Below, one piece after another: positions 22,647 to 32,904 of a stretch of 64,000 bases of DNA. The notes under the pieces are model-generated. The model did no database searches. It had not been told where the DNA came from and saw only the letters and a program-made list of their open reading frames with translations. The DNA is from JAXMEB01 sp046348545 (GTDB taxonomy: Bacteria; Pseudomonadota; Gammaproteobacteria; Berkiellales; Berkiellaceae), in assembly GCA_046348545.1 (NCBI GenBank), contig JAXMEB010000002.1, positions 186,001 through 250,000 of the forward strand, read 5' to 3'. The position numbers were made by a program, and so were the translations under genes. Position 1 is the first letter of the stretch; the number at the start of each line of letters is the position of its first letter.

Positions 22647-25600
22647 TTGAGAGATTTATTGTCTATCATTCGTCAGCAGGGTAAAGGGCATGATTTTGAC
22701 CGTGTGGTCGTAGGCCTTGCGCCACCTGATTTAATAAGCTCTTGGTCTTATGGTGAAGTCAAAAAGCCTGAGACCATTAATTACCGCACCTTTAAGCCAG
22801 AGCGCGATGGGTTATTCTGCGCAAAGATCTTTGGTCCTGTTAAGGACTACGAATGTCTTTGTGGCAAGTATAAGAGGCTCAAGCATCGTGGTGTTATTTG
22901 CGAAAAATGTGGTGTTGAAGTCACATTAGCCAAAGTGCGTCGTGAGCGCATGGGCCATGTTGAGTTAGCCAGTCCAGTAGCGCATATATGGTTTTTAAAG
23001 TCACTGCCTTCGCGTATTGGTCTCTTATTAGATATGACTTTGCGTGATATCGAGCGCATCCTTTATTTTGAAGCATATGTTGTCATTGAACCCGGTATGA
23101 CGGCTTTGGAAAAAGGACAGCTTTTATCTGAAGAAGCTTATTTAGAAGCGATTGAGCAGTATGGTGACGAGTTTGATGCCAAGATGGGTGCAGAAGCCAT
23201 TAAAGCTTTGCTCATGGGGCTCGATCTTAAAGCGGAAGCCATCCGTTTGCGTGAAGAAATTCCGCAAACCACTTCAGAAACGCGTCTTAAAAAGTACGGC
23301 AAGCGTCTAAAACTCATTGAAGCCTTTTTGGCATCCGGTAATAAACCGGAATGGATGATTTTAACGGTATTGCCTGTGTTGCCGCCAGATTTACGTCCTC
23401 TAGTGCCATTGGATGGTGGACGATTTGCAACATCTGATTTAAATGACCTTTACCGTCGCGTGATTAATCGTAACAATCGATTGAAGCGGCTCTTAGATTT
23501 GAATGCACCTGACATCATTGTTCGAAATGAAAAGCGCATGTTGCAGGAAGCTGTTGATGCCTTATTAGATAATGGCCGACGAGGTCGTGCTATTACGGGT
23601 TCCAACAAGCGTCCTTTGAAGTCGCTCGCTGACATGATTAAAGGTAAGCAAGGCCGATTCCGTCAGAATTTGCTGGGTAAACGTGTCGACTACTCTGGTC
23701 GTTCGGTGATTGTGGTTGGTCCAACGTTGAGATTGCATCAATGCGGTCTGCCTAAGAAAATGGCGCTTGAATTATTTAAGCCCTTTATTTTCAGTAAATT
23801 GGAAATGAGAGGATTGGCGACTACCATTAAAGCTGCTAAGAAGATGGTAGAGCGCGAGGGTCCAGAGGTTTGGGATATCTTAGAAGAAGTTATTCGAGAG
23901 CATCCTGTTCTTTTAAATCGGGCACCAACATTGCATCGTCTTGGGATTCAAGCATTTGAACCGGTTTTGATTGAAGGAAAGGCAATTCAATTACATCCTT
24001 TAGTCTGTGCGGCCTACAATGCTGACTTTGACGGCGACCAAATGGCAGTCCATATCCCGTTGACCATTGAGGCGCAACTTGAAGCTAGAACCTTGATGAT
24101 GTCTACCAATAATGTGTTATCACCAGCAAATGGTGAGCCTATTATTGTACCTTCTCAAGATGTGGTGTTAGGTCTTTACTACCTCACGCGAGAAATGGTG
24201 AATGCGAAAGGCGAAGGCATGCTTTTTGCTGATGTCAAAGAGATTCACCGAGCCTATGAAGCAAAGATTGTTGAGCTTCATGCTAAAGTTAAGGTTCGTG
24301 TTCCAGCCGAGAAGATGCATGAGCAATCTGATAAATCTTGGGTTTTTGTTGAGACCACTGTAGGGCGTGCTCTGCTATCTGAAATTCTGCCTGAAGGGCT
24401 GCCTTTTTCTGCAGTGAACCAAACTTTAAGTAAAAAACGGATTTCTCAGCTGATCAATCATTGCTACCGTAAAGTTGGCTTGAAGGACACGGTTGTATTT
24501 GCAGATCAACTGATGTACACCGGCTTCCATTATGCGACTCGTTCGGGCGTGTCGATTGGTATTAATGACCTGGTTATTCCAGATGCCAAAACGGACATTG
24601 TTGAGCGTGCTGAAGAAGAAGTCAAAGAAATTGAAATTCAGTATGGTTCAGGGTTGGTCACACAAGGTGAACGCTACAATAAGGTCGTGGATATCTGGTC
24701 AAGAGCAAATGACCAAGTCGCTGAAGCGATGATGAAGCAGTTATCAACTGAAATTGTGTACAACGCTAAAAAAGAGCCTATTTCACAAGAATCTTTCAAT
24801 TCTATCTACATGATGGCGGATTCGGGTGCTCGAGGTTCAGCTGCCCAGATCAGACAGCTGGCGGGTATGCGGGGGTTGATGGCTAAGCCTGACGGCTCCA
24901 TTATTGAAACACCCATTACGGCAAATTTCCGTGAAGGCTTAAACGTTCTTCAGTATTTCACTTCGACTCACGGTGCGCGTAAAGGTCTTGCTGATACCGC
25001 ACTTAAAACAGCAAACTCAGGTTATCTCACCAGACGTTTAGTTGATGTGGCACAAGATGTTGTCGTGACTGAGCCAGATTGTGGCACCACACAAGGTCTT
25101 GAAATGATGCCTCATGTTGAAGGGGGAGATGTTGTAGAGCCTTTACGTGAGCGAGTATTAGGTCGTGTATTGGTTCGTGAAGTGAAGAAACCTGGATCTC
25201 AAGAAGTCTTGATAGAAGCAGGGACTTTGCTAGATGAAGCTTTGGTCGATAAAATTGAAGAATACAGTATAGATTCAGTTTTTGTTCGATCGCCGATAAG
25301 TTGTGAGTCTCGGTATGGCGTTTGTTCCAAATGTTATGGTCGAGATTTAGCACGCGGTCACTTAGTGAACATCGGTGAGGCGGTTGGTGTTATTGCTGCG
25401 CAATCCATTGGTGAGCCTGGTACGCAGTTAACGATGCGGACATTCCATATTGGTGGTGCGGCATCACGAGCTACTGCAGAAAATAGTGTTGCAGTGAAGT
25501 CGACTGGCGTAATCAAGCTTCATAATATGAAGATTGTTAAAAATGATGCAGGTAATTATGTGGCGGTCTCTCGTTCTGGTGAATTATCTGTTGTAGATGA

Positions 25601-26864
25601 GCATGGTCGAGATCGTGAACGCTATAAGTTACCGTATGGTGCTGTTCTTACTGTCAGTGATGGGCAGAAGGTTGAAGCAGGTCAAACTGTTGCTAATTGG
25701 GATCCGCATACGCACCCAATTATTACTGAAGTAGCTGGTCGAGTGACTTTTGCTGACATGGTTGAAGGCGTCTCTGTTAACCGTCAGACGGATGAAGTGA
25801 CTGGTATTTCAAGTATTGTGATTTCGGATACGAAACATCATCGTAGTGCTTCAGGGAAAGAATTGCGGCCAATGTTGCGATTGGTCGATTCCAATGGGGA
25901 AGATTTATGTATCGCTGGGACTAGTTTGCCGGCGCATTACTTCTTGCCTTCAGGCGCGATTGTGAATGTTGAAGACGGTTCTGAAATTAGAGTCGGCGAT
26001 GTGTTAGCGCGTATCCCACAAGAAACCTCTAAGACTAGAGATATTACAGGTGGTCTACCTCGTGTAGCTGATTTGTTTGAAGCTCGTAAACCTAAAGAGC
26101 CGGCTATTCTTGCAGAGGTCTCTGGTATTGTTAGCTTTGGTAAAGAAACAAAGGGTAAGCGACGTTTAGTCATCACGCCACAAGAAGGTGAAATCTTTGA
26201 AGAGTTGATACCAAAATGGCGTCATGTCAGCATCTTTGAGGGCGAGCATGTCGAAAAAGGTGAAGTGATAGCAGATGGTGCTCCCAATCCTCATGACATC
26301 TTGAGATTGCTAGGGATAGGCGCGCTAGCAAAATATATTGTGAATGAGGTTCAGGATGTCTATCGCTTACAGGGTGTTAATATTAACGATAAGCACATTG
26401 AAGTGATTGTTCGTCAAATGTTGCGTAAGGTAACTATCATGGATGCAGGCGATACTGCATTTTTACGTGGCGAGCATGTTGAGCTGAATGATGTGCTTGC
26501 GGCTAATGATCAAGCCAATACCGAGAATAAAATGTCGGCGCGTTATGATCGAATATTGCTAGGTATCACAAAAGCATCATTAGCAACAGAATCCTTTATT
26601 TCTGCGGCATCTTTCCAAGAAACAACCCGTGTCTTAACCGAGGCGGCTGTTAATGGTAAGAGAGATGAGTTGCGTGGTCTAAAGGAAAATGTTATTGTTG
26701 GTCGCCTAATTCCTGCTGGAACTGGTTTAGCTTATCATCGGTCTCGGAGAAAAGATCAAGAAGCAAGACTTGGTGATAAGAGTGGTCGAAAAGTCGTGAC
26801 GGCTAGCGAAGTTGAGCATGCATTAAGTGAGGCATTAAACTCATCAGATGCATCCAATTTTTGA
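22647..26864 (+). CDS. rpoC: RNA polymerase beta' subunit
   Basis: 1405 residues from a TTG start at 22647 with CCGGAGAG upstream; the first residues align with E. coli RpoC, so the rare start is credible. N-terminal zinc site CLCGKYKRLKHRGVICEKC, catalytic NADFDGDQM, and a second zinc site CESRYGVCSKCYGRD are present. The C-terminus ends at an ordinary omega-binding tail. The TTG start may tune output to RpoB. Confidence 0.97.
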   Translation: MRDLLSIIRQQGKGHDFDRVVVGLAPPDLISSWSYGEVKKPETINYRTFKPERDGLFCAKIFGPVKDYECLCGKYKRLKHRGVICEKCGVEVTLAKVRRERMGHVELASPVAHIWFLKSLPSRIGLLLDMTLRDIERILYFEAYVVIEPGMTALEKGQLLSEEAYLEAIEQYGDEFDAKMGAEAIKALLMGLDLKAEAIRLREEIPQTTSETRLKKYGKRLKLIEAFLASGNKPEWMILTVLPVLPPDLRPLVPLDGGRFATSDLNDLYRRVINRNNRLKRLLDLNAPDIIVRNEKRMLQEAVDALLDNGRRGRAITGSNKRPLKSLADMIKGKQGRFRQNLLGKRVDYSGRSVIVVGPTLRLHQCGLPKKMALELFKPFIFSKLEMRGLATTIKAAKKMVEREGPEVWDILEEVIREHPVLLNRAPTLHRLGIQAFEPVLIEGKAIQLHPLVCAAYNADFDGDQMAVHIPLTIEAQLEARTLMMSTNNVLSPANGEPIIVPSQDVVLGLYYLTREMVNAKGEGMLFADVKEIHRAYEAKIVELHAKVKVRVPAEKMHEQSDKSWVFVETTVGRALLSEILPEGLPFSAVNQTLSKKRISQLINHCYRKVGLKDTVVFADQLMYTGFHYATRSGVSIGINDLVIPDAKTDIVERAEEEVKEIEIQYGSGLVTQGERYNKVVDIWSRANDQVAEAMMKQLSTEIVYNAKKEPISQESFNSIYMMADSGARGSAAQIRQLAGMRGLMAKPDGSIIETPITANFREGLNVLQYFTSTHGARKGLADTALKTANSGYLTRRLVDVAQDVVVTEPDCGTTQGLEMMPHVEGGDVVEPLRERVLGRVLVREVKKPGSQEVLIEAGTLLDEALVDKIEEYSIDSVFVRSPISCESRYGVCSKCYGRDLARGHLVNIGEAVGVIAAQSIGEPGTQLTMRTFHIGGAASRATAENSVAVKSTGVIKLHNMKIVKNDAGNYVAVSRSGELSVVDEHGRDRERYKLPYGAVLTVSDGQKVEAGQTVANWDPHTHPIITEVAGRVTFADMVEGVSVNRQTDEVTGISSIVISDTKHHRSASGKELRPMLRLVDSNGEDLCIAGTSLPAHYFLPSGAIVNVEDGSEIRVGDVLARIPQETSKTRDITGGLPRVADLFEARKPKEPAILAEVSGIVSFGKETKGKRRLVITPQEGEIFEELIPKWRHVSIFEGEHVEKGEVIADGAPNPHDILRLLGIGALAKYIVNEVQDVYRLQGVNINDKHIEVIVRQMLRKVTIMDAGDTAFLRGEHVELNDVLAANDQANTENKMSARYDRILLGITKASLATESFISAASFQETTRVLTEAAVNGKRDELRGLKENVIVGRLIPAGTGLAYHRSRRKDQEARLGDKSGRKVVTASEVEHALSEALNSSDASNF

Positions 26865-26973
26865 GTGGTCGGCTTGATTGAGTAGATCTGAATCAGCCAA
26901 ATGGATAGCTAAATTAATTAGCTAATAACATTGAGCTACATAACATAATTCCGTAGCTCTACAGGTGGTGCTC

Positions 26974-27002
26974 TTGACAGGGTGCTGCAATAAACTTAGT
27001 AT
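26974..27002 (+). promoter_or_regulatory. promoter of the str operon
   Basis: TTGACA (26974-26979), 17-bp spacer, TAGTAT (26997-27002). It lies immediately before, and its start site inside, the terminator hairpin at 27003-27030. Confidence 0.65.
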
Positions 27003-27038
27003 CCCGCAACCCCTATACGGGGGTTGCGGGTTGTTTTT
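27003..27038 (+). terminator. terminator after rpoC
   Basis: CCCGCAACCCC / GGGGTTGCGGG, a perfect 11-bp stem with a 6-base loop, then TTGTTTTTAT. It should stop rpoBC transcription. RNA from the promoter at 26974 would begin inside the left arm and so escape it. Confidence 0.85.
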
Positions 27039-27081
27039 ATCTTGATTTTTAACAAGATTAATTTGGAGTTGTTATCGAACC

Positions 27082-27462
27082 ATGGCCACAGTTAATCAGC
27101 TCGTCCGAAAAGGACGTAAATCTGTACGCCGTAAGTCCAAAAGCCCTGCGTTAATGCGTTGTCCGCTGAGGCGTGGTGTTTGTACGCGTGTGTACACTGT
27201 TACGCCTAAGAAACCAAACTCAGCTTTACGGAAAGTGTGTCGTGTTAAGCTCACGAATGGTTATGAAGTCACTGCCTATATTGGCGGTGAAGGGCATAAC
27301 TTACAGGAGCACTCTGTCGTATTGATTCGAGGTGGTCGTGTCAAAGACTTACCAGGTGTTCGATATCACGTTGTTCGGGGTAGCCTAGATACGTCTGGTG
27401 TAAATAACCGTCGTCAGGGCCGATCCAAGTATGGTGCGAAGCGACCCAAAGAGGCGGCTTAG
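27082..27462 (+). CDS. rpsL: 30S ribosomal protein S12
   Basis: 126 residues. Decoding-centre segments TPKKPNSALRKV and GGRVKDLPGVRYH are unmodified, so the residues where streptomycin-resistance changes usually occur look wild type. First gene of the str operon. Confidence 0.97.
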   Translation: MATVNQLVRKGRKSVRRKSKSPALMRCPLRRGVCTRVYTVTPKKPNSALRKVCRVKLTNGYEVTAYIGGEGHNLQEHSVVLIRGGRVKDLPGVRYHVVRGSLDTSGVNNRRQGRSKYGAKRPKEAA

Positions 27463-27498
27463 TAATTTAGTCATTGAGGGTGTGGGGAAGAATAGACT

Positions 27499-27987
27499 AT
27501 GCCAAGAAGAAGAATTGTTGCGAAACGCAAGCCTTTACCGGATCCACTCTACGGGAGTGAATTGCTCGCAAAATTTATTAATCATGTGATGGTTGATGGT
27601 AAAAAATCAGTTGCCGAAAAAGGCGTTTACAGTGCATTTGAAATCATTGAAAAGCGCTTAAAGCACGATCCGCTTGAGGTATTCAATCGAGCTATTGAAA
27701 ACGTTAGGCCGGCCGTTGAAGTTAAATCTCGGCGTGTTGGTGGTGCAACCTATCAAATCCCCGTTGAGGTGCGATCTAGCCGAGCATTGACATTGGCAAT
27801 GCGTTGGATTGTAGATTTTGCCCGCAAGCGTGGCGAAAAGGGTTTTATTCTTCGTTTAGCAGGCGAAATTATGGATGCTGCAGATGAGGAAGGTGGTGGT
27901 CGCGGGAAGGGCGGCGCTGTTAAGAAGCGCGATGATACCCACCGTATGGCTGAAGCTAACAAAGCATTCTCACATTTCCGTTGGTAA
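27499..27987 (+). CDS. rpsG: 30S ribosomal protein S7
   Basis: 162 residues. The N-terminus MPRRRIVAKRKPLPDP and the VGGATYQIPVEV core are typical. Head-domain 16S organiser; in E. coli it represses the str operon. It is followed 15 bp later by fusA. Confidence 0.97.
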   Translation: MPRRRIVAKRKPLPDPLYGSELLAKFINHVMVDGKKSVAEKGVYSAFEIIEKRLKHDPLEVFNRAIENVRPAVEVKSRRVGGATYQIPVEVRSSRALTLAMRWIVDFARKRGEKGFILRLAGEIMDAADEEGGGRGKGGAVKKRDDTHRMAEANKAFSHFRW

Positions 27988-28002
27988 TTCTGGGAGCATA
28001 AT

Positions 28003-30099
28003 GTGTCGCGTAAGATACCATTAGAAAGGGTAAGAAATATTGGCATTATGGCTCACATCGACGCCGGTAAAACGACGACGACAGAGCGAATCCTATTTTA
28101 TACCGGCGTATCATATAAAATTGGTGAAGTGCATGATGGTGCTGCTGTCATGGACTACATGGAGCAAGAACAAGAGCGCGGGATTACCATCACATCCGCT
28201 GCAACCACTTGTTTCTGGAAAGGTATGGCATCGGATATGCCAGATTACCGTATCAATATTATTGATACCCCAGGTCACGTGGATTTTACGATTGAGGTTG
28301 AGCGCTCACTGCGTGTATTAGATGGCGCTTGTGCTGTCTTTTGTGCGGTAGGTGGTGTGGAGCCGCAATCTGAAACGGTATGGCGTCAGGCGAACAAATA
28401 TCGCGTTCCCCGTATTGCTTTTGTTAACAAAATGGACAGAGCTGGCGCTAATTTTCTTCGAGTGGTGAAGCAAATTAAGGACCGCTTAGCGGCTAATCCA
28501 ATTCCACTGCAATTGCCGATTGGTGCAGAAGAAACATTCCAGGGTGTGGTCGATCTTATCCACATGAAAGCAATTGCTTGGGATGATGCAACTCAAGGTG
28601 CGAGCTTTAAGTACCAAGATATTCCGGCAAATATGGTTGAAGACTGTCAACATTGGCATGAACAACTTCTTGAGGCTGCTGCTGAAGCGGATGAGCAGCT
28701 CATGGAAAAGTATTTGGAAACTGGTGAGCTGACCATTGATGAAATTAGAAAAGGCATTCGCGCCCGGACTTTGAAAGGCGAGATTATTCCCGTGCTTTGT
28801 GGTAGCGCTTTCAAAAATAAAGGCGTCCAAGCGATGTTAGACGCTGTCGTTCATTACTTGCCTGCACCAACCGATGTGGATTGGGTAAAAGGGATGGACG
28901 CTAATAATCACGAAAAAGAAGTCCAAGTTAAAGCAAGTGATGATGAGCCTTTTTATGCGCTTGCGTTCAAGATTTTGAATGATCCATTTGTAGGCAGTTT
29001 AACGTTTTTTAGAGTTTATTCAGGTGTATTAGAATCGGGTACCACCGTTTCAAATACCACGAAAGACAAGAAAGAGCGTATGGGTCGGATTCTCCAGATG
29101 CATGCGAATTCACGTGAAGAAATTAAAGAAGTTCGGGCGGGTGATATTGCTGCAGTCGTTGGACTTAAGAATACGACAACCGGAGATACATTATCTGACG
29201 TCAACAAGCCTGTGATTCTTGAAAAGATGGAGTTTCCTGAGCCTGTAATCTCTGTGGCTATTGAGCCAAAAACCAAGGCTGACCAAGAAAAGATGGGGAT
29301 TGCTCTGAGTCGTTTGGCAAAAGAAGATCCTTCTTTTAGAGTCAGAACAGATGAAGAGTCAGGCCAAACGATTATCGCGGGTATGGGTGAGCTTCACTTG
29401 GAAATCTTGGTCGATCGAATGAAGCGAGAATTTTCAGTTGAGGCTAATGTCGGAAAACCCCAAGTTGCGTATCGAGAAACGATCACCAAATCGGTTGAAG
29501 CAGAAGGGAAATACGTCAGACAAACAGGCGGTCGCGGCCAATATGGTCATGTCTGGTTGAAGGTTGGCCCAGGCGAGCCGGGTTCTGGCTTTGTCTTCAA
29601 AGATGAAATTAAAGGTGGTGCTATTCCGAAGGAATATATACCAGCTGTTGAGAAGGGTATCCGAGAGCAAATGGACAATGGTGTGATAGCTGGTTATCCC
29701 GTTGTTGACTTCCAGGTTACGTTGTTTGATGGCTCATTCCACCAGGTTGACTCCAGTGAAATGGCATTCAAGATAGCGGGTTCGATGGGCTTCAAGGAAG
29801 GTGCGCTAAAAGCAGGTCCGAAGCTTTTAGAGCCTATCATGGATGTCGAGGTTGTGACGCCTGAGGAATATATGGGTGACGTCATGGGCGATTTGAACCG
29901 ACGTCGTGGTGTGTTGCAAGGGATGGAAGATGTCCCAGCAGGTAAAGCCATTGCAGCAGAAGTACCATTGTCAGAAATGTTTGGCTACGCAACCGATCTT
30001 CGTTCTATGACACAAGGGCGAGCCACATACACGATGGAGTTCCTAAAATATTTGGAAGCGCCTGCGAACGTTGCTGAAGAAGTCATTAAGAGGAAATAA
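28003..30099 (+). CDS. fusA: elongation factor G
   Basis: 698 residues from a GTG start at 28003. G domain AHIDAGKTTTTERIL, DTPGHVDF, NKMD; domains II-V complete with QTGGRGQYGHVWL and the domain IV tip. Drives translocation. The stop codon abuts the rpsJ ATG, so there is no room for a tuf gene between them. Confidence 0.97.
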   Translation: MSRKIPLERVRNIGIMAHIDAGKTTTTERILFYTGVSYKIGEVHDGAAVMDYMEQEQERGITITSAATTCFWKGMASDMPDYRINIIDTPGHVDFTIEVERSLRVLDGACAVFCAVGGVEPQSETVWRQANKYRVPRIAFVNKMDRAGANFLRVVKQIKDRLAANPIPLQLPIGAEETFQGVVDLIHMKAIAWDDATQGASFKYQDIPANMVEDCQHWHEQLLEAAAEADEQLMEKYLETGELTIDEIRKGIRARTLKGEIIPVLCGSAFKNKGVQAMLDAVVHYLPAPTDVDWVKGMDANNHEKEVQVKASDDEPFYALAFKILNDPFVGSLTFFRVYSGVLESGTTVSNTTKDKKERMGRILQMHANSREEIKEVRAGDIAAVVGLKNTTTGDTLSDVNKPVILEKMEFPEPVISVAIEPKTKADQEKMGIALSRLAKEDPSFRVRTDEESGQTIIAGMGELHLEILVDRMKREFSVEANVGKPQVAYRETITKSVEAEGKYVRQTGGRGQYGHVWLKVGPGEPGSGFVFKDEIKGGAIPKEYIPAVEKGIREQMDNGVIAGYPVVDFQVTLFDGSFHQVDSSEMAFKIAGSMGFKEGALKAGPKLLEPIMDVEVVTPEEYMGDVMGDLNRRRGVLQGMEDVPAGKAIAAEVPLSEMFGYATDLRSMTQGRATYTMEFLKYLEAPANVAEEVIKRK

Positions 30100-30411
30100 A
30101 TGAATAATCAAATCATTAGAATTCGCTTGAAGGCGTTTGATCACGGGTTGATTGATAGATCAGCAAAGGAAATTGTGGACACGGCGAAGCGAACAGGTGC
30201 CAGAGTGAAAGGCCCTGTACCAATGCCGACGCGTATTGAGCGTTTTACGATATTGGTTTCGCCACATAAAGATAAAAATGCGCGCGATCAGTATGAGATT
30301 AGAACGCATAATCGTTTGGTCATCATTGCAGAACCAACAGATAAAACAGTTGATGCATTGATGAAGTTGGATTTGGCAGCTGGCGTTGACGTGCAAATTG
30401 CCGTTAGTTAG
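30100..30411 (+). CDS. rpsJ: 30S ribosomal protein S10 (NusE)
   Basis: 103 residues, standard length. Contains RIRLKAFDH and RTHNRLVII motifs. Ribosome head protein that also serves as NusE with NusB at boxA. It begins at the base after the fusA stop, so the str and S10 operons seem merged here; the only candidate for a separate S10 promoter would lie inside fusA. Confidence 0.97.
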   Translation: MNNQIIRIRLKAFDHGLIDRSAKEIVDTAKRTGARVKGPVPMPTRIERFTILVSPHKDKNARDQYEIRTHNRLVIIAEPTDKTVDALMKLDLAAGVDVQIAVS

Positions 30412-30444
30412 TTTCCATGTAATCGACCTTGCTAGGGGGCAAAT

Positions 30445-31104
30445 ATGGCAGTGGGTTTAGTTGGTCGAAAATTAGGTATGACCAGAATCTTCTCCGAAGA
30501 AGGTGAAAATATACCTGTGTCAGTGATTGAAGTGTTGCCAAACTTAATTACTCAAGTGAAAACACCCGAGAAAGAAGGGTATGCGGCGATTCAGATCACA
30601 ACAGGGCAGGTAAAAGCGTCTAAAGTTGATAAGCCAAGTGCGGGGCATTTTGCGAAAGCAAATGTCGATGCGGGTAGAGGGCTTTGGGAATTTACAGTAG
30701 ATAGCTCGAAACTAGAAGATTTGCAGGTTGGTAGTGCTTTGACTGTTGATCTCTTTAAAGTAGATCAAATGGTGGATGTCACTGGCATCACAAAGGGTCG
30801 TGGTTTTTCTGGTGTTGTTAGACGGCACGGTTTTCGAACACAAGATGCGACACACGGTAATTCTGTATCGCATCGTGTTCATGGTTCAGTGGGCCAAAAC
30901 CAAACACCAGGTCGTGTTTTTAAAGGTAAGCGGATGGCAGGTCAGTACGGTGCAGTAAAGCGAACGATTCAAAATCTAAAAATCGTTGCAGTTGATGCAC
31001 AGAAGAATCTTTTACTCGTTCGTGGCGCAATTCCAGGTGCACCGAAAGGCGATGTAATTATTCGAGCTGCTGTTAAGTCAAAAGTACAAGAAGCCGCTGC
31101 CTAA
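30445..31104 (+). CDS. rplC: 50S ribosomal protein L3
   Basis: 219 residues (E. coli 209). Signature GHRTHGSVGQNQTPGRVFKG is present as VHGSVGQNQTPGRVFKGKRM. Early 23S-binding assembly protein reaching the peptidyl-transferase centre. AGGGGG precedes the ATG. Confidence 0.97.
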   Translation: MAVGLVGRKLGMTRIFSEEGENIPVSVIEVLPNLITQVKTPEKEGYAAIQITTGQVKASKVDKPSAGHFAKANVDAGRGLWEFTVDSSKLEDLQVGSALTVDLFKVDQMVDVTGITKGRGFSGVVRRHGFRTQDATHGNSVSHRVHGSVGQNQTPGRVFKGKRMAGQYGAVKRTIQNLKIVAVDAQKNLLLVRGAIPGAPKGDVIIRAAVKSKVQEAAA

Positions 31105-31116
31105 GAGGAGTTTGAG

Positions 31117-31737
31117 ATGAAGCTTGCACTAGCAAATACTGGACAAGATAGCTCAAAGACAATTGAAGTGTCAGAAGTGACATTTGGGCGTGAATTTAAT
31201 GAATCGTTAATTCATCAGGTTGTTGTTGCGTATCGCGCAGCGGGTCGTCAAGGCACAAAGCAGCAAAAAAATCGTTCTGCTTGTCGTGGCGGTGGCATTA
31301 AGCCTTGGCGTCAAAAGGGTACTGGTCGTGCAAGAGCAGGCACCATTAGAAGCCCACTTTGGCGTGGGGGTGGTGTGGTTTTCGCGCAAGCGGCTCCCCG
31401 AGATCATTCGCAAAAAGTGAATAAGAAGATGTATCGTGGTGCGATGCGTTCGATTTTATCAGAACTTATCCGCCAAACCAGAATGATGGTGGTTGACAGT
31501 TTTTCTGTCGACGAACCTAAAACAAAAGCCTTGGTTGAAAAACTTAAAGCTTTTAATTTGTCGGATGTACTGATTGTCGTTGATAAGATGGATGAAAATT
31601 TGTATCTAGCTGCACGCAATATGCCAAAAGTGGCAATTGAAGAGGCTCGTTCTATTGATCCAGTTCGTCTTTTAAAGCATGAGCGGGTTCTAATGACTGT
31701 AAATGCTATCAGGCAAATTGAAGAGGTGTTAGCATGA
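31117..31737 (+). CDS. rplD: 50S ribosomal protein L4
   Basis: 206 residues. The extended loop with RSACRGGGIKPWRQKGTGRA lines the peptide exit tunnel. In E. coli L4 represses the S10 operon; a leader for that is not obvious here. Overlaps the rplW start by 4 bp. Confidence 0.97.
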   Translation: MKLALANTGQDSSKTIEVSEVTFGREFNESLIHQVVVAYRAAGRQGTKQQKNRSACRGGGIKPWRQKGTGRARAGTIRSPLWRGGGVVFAQAAPRDHSQKVNKKMYRGAMRSILSELIRQTRMMVVDSFSVDEPKTKALVEKLKAFNLSDVLIVVDKMDENLYLAARNMPKVAIEEARSIDPVRLLKHERVLMTVNAIRQIEEVLA

Positions 31738-32042
31738 GTGGTCTCAGCAGAATTGATATCGACAATGTATTAGTTGCGCCTGTGATTACTGAAAAGTCAA
31801 CGGCATCTGGTGAAAGAGAAAACTCAGTTGTGTTTTGGGTTGACCCTAGATCCACAAAACCGCAGATCAAGCGAGCTGTTGAAAAATTCTTTCCCCAAGT
31901 CAAGGTTGAAGCAGTTCATACCTTGGTGCAAGGTCGAGACAATGTAAAACGGGGCGGGGTAAGCGGCCGTACAAAAAAACGTAAAAAAGCGTTTGTTAAG
32001 CTCGTGGCAGGCCATGAGATTAACCTGGCTGAATTTGAATAG
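31734..32042 (+). CDS. rplW: 50S ribosomal protein L23
   Basis: 102 residues. APVITEKST near the N-terminus is the family hallmark. Docking site for trigger factor and SRP at the exit tunnel. Its ATG overlaps the rplD stop (ATGA), implying coupling. Confidence 0.96.
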   Translation: MSGLSRIDIDNVLVAPVITEKSTASGERENSVVFWVDPRSTKPQIKRAVEKFFPQVKVEAVHTLVQGRDNVKRGGVSGRTKKRKKAFVKLVAGHEINLAEFE

Positions 32043-32056
32043 GGTGGGGACGAGCA

Positions 32057-32902
32057 ATGGCAGTTATTGAACTTAGGCCAATCACACCAGGACAGCGGTT
32101 CACTGTTCGAGTTAAAACGGAAGGCTTGCATAAAGGCGGGCCTGAAAAGAGTTTGACAGTGAAAAAGCAGCGAACCGGTGGTCGTAATAATGCTGGCCGT
32201 AGAACGGTTGCGCATCGTGGTGGTGGGCATAAAAGAAGAATTCGTATTGTAGATTTCAAACGAAATAAAGATGCTATTCCGGCTCGAGTTGAGCGAATTG
32301 AGTATGATCCCAATCGCAGCGCCAATCTCGCTTTATTAGTTTATGCAGACGGTGAGCGTCGTTATATTGTTGCGCCAAAGAAATTGCAAGTGAACGATGT
32401 GGTGTATTCGGGTCCTGAGTCTCCAATCAAAGTTGGTAATTGTCTGCCTTTAACGAATATTCCAATCGGTGCGGTTGTTCACTGTATTGAAATGAAACCC
32501 GGAAAGGGCGCTCAATTAGCTAGAAGTGCAGGCGCATATGTGCAGCTTTTAGCTCGTGAAAGTGGATATGCAACACTCAGATTACGGTCTGGCGAAATGC
32601 GCAAAGTGCATGCAGATTGTCGTGCAGTTATCGGCGAAGTGGGCAATGAAGAGCATAACCTACGAGTGCTTGGTAAGGCCGGCGCTAAGCGTTGGCGAGG
32701 TATTAGGCCAACAGTACGCGGTGTTGCAATGAACCCAGTCGATCATCCGTTGGGTGGTGGTGAAGGTCGCACCTCAGGTGGACGTCCGCCTTGTAATCGT
32801 AATGGTTTGCTGGATGGTAAAAAGACACGTAATCGCAAGCTTCGTTCGAGCAAGCTTATTGTACGTAGACGTAGCAATCGACAAGGTGAGAGAAGAGGGT
32901 AG
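32057..32902 (+). CDS. rplB: 50S ribosomal protein L2
   Basis: 281 residues (E. coli 273). Carries GGGHKRRIRIVDFKR and the catalytic-centre segment GVAMNPVDHPLGGGEGRT with the conserved His. The extra length is in the Arg/Lys-rich C-terminus. Confidence 0.97.
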   Translation: MAVIELRPITPGQRFTVRVKTEGLHKGGPEKSLTVKKQRTGGRNNAGRRTVAHRGGGHKRRIRIVDFKRNKDAIPARVERIEYDPNRSANLALLVYADGERRYIVAPKKLQVNDVVYSGPESPIKVGNCLPLTNIPIGAVVHCIEMKPGKGAQLARSAGAYVQLLARESGYATLRLRSGEMRKVHADCRAVIGEVGNEEHNLRVLGKAGAKRWRGIRPTVRGVAMNPVDHPLGGGEGRTSGGRPPCNRNGLLDGKKTRNRKLRSSKLIVRRRSNRQGERRG

Positions 32903-32904
32903 TT

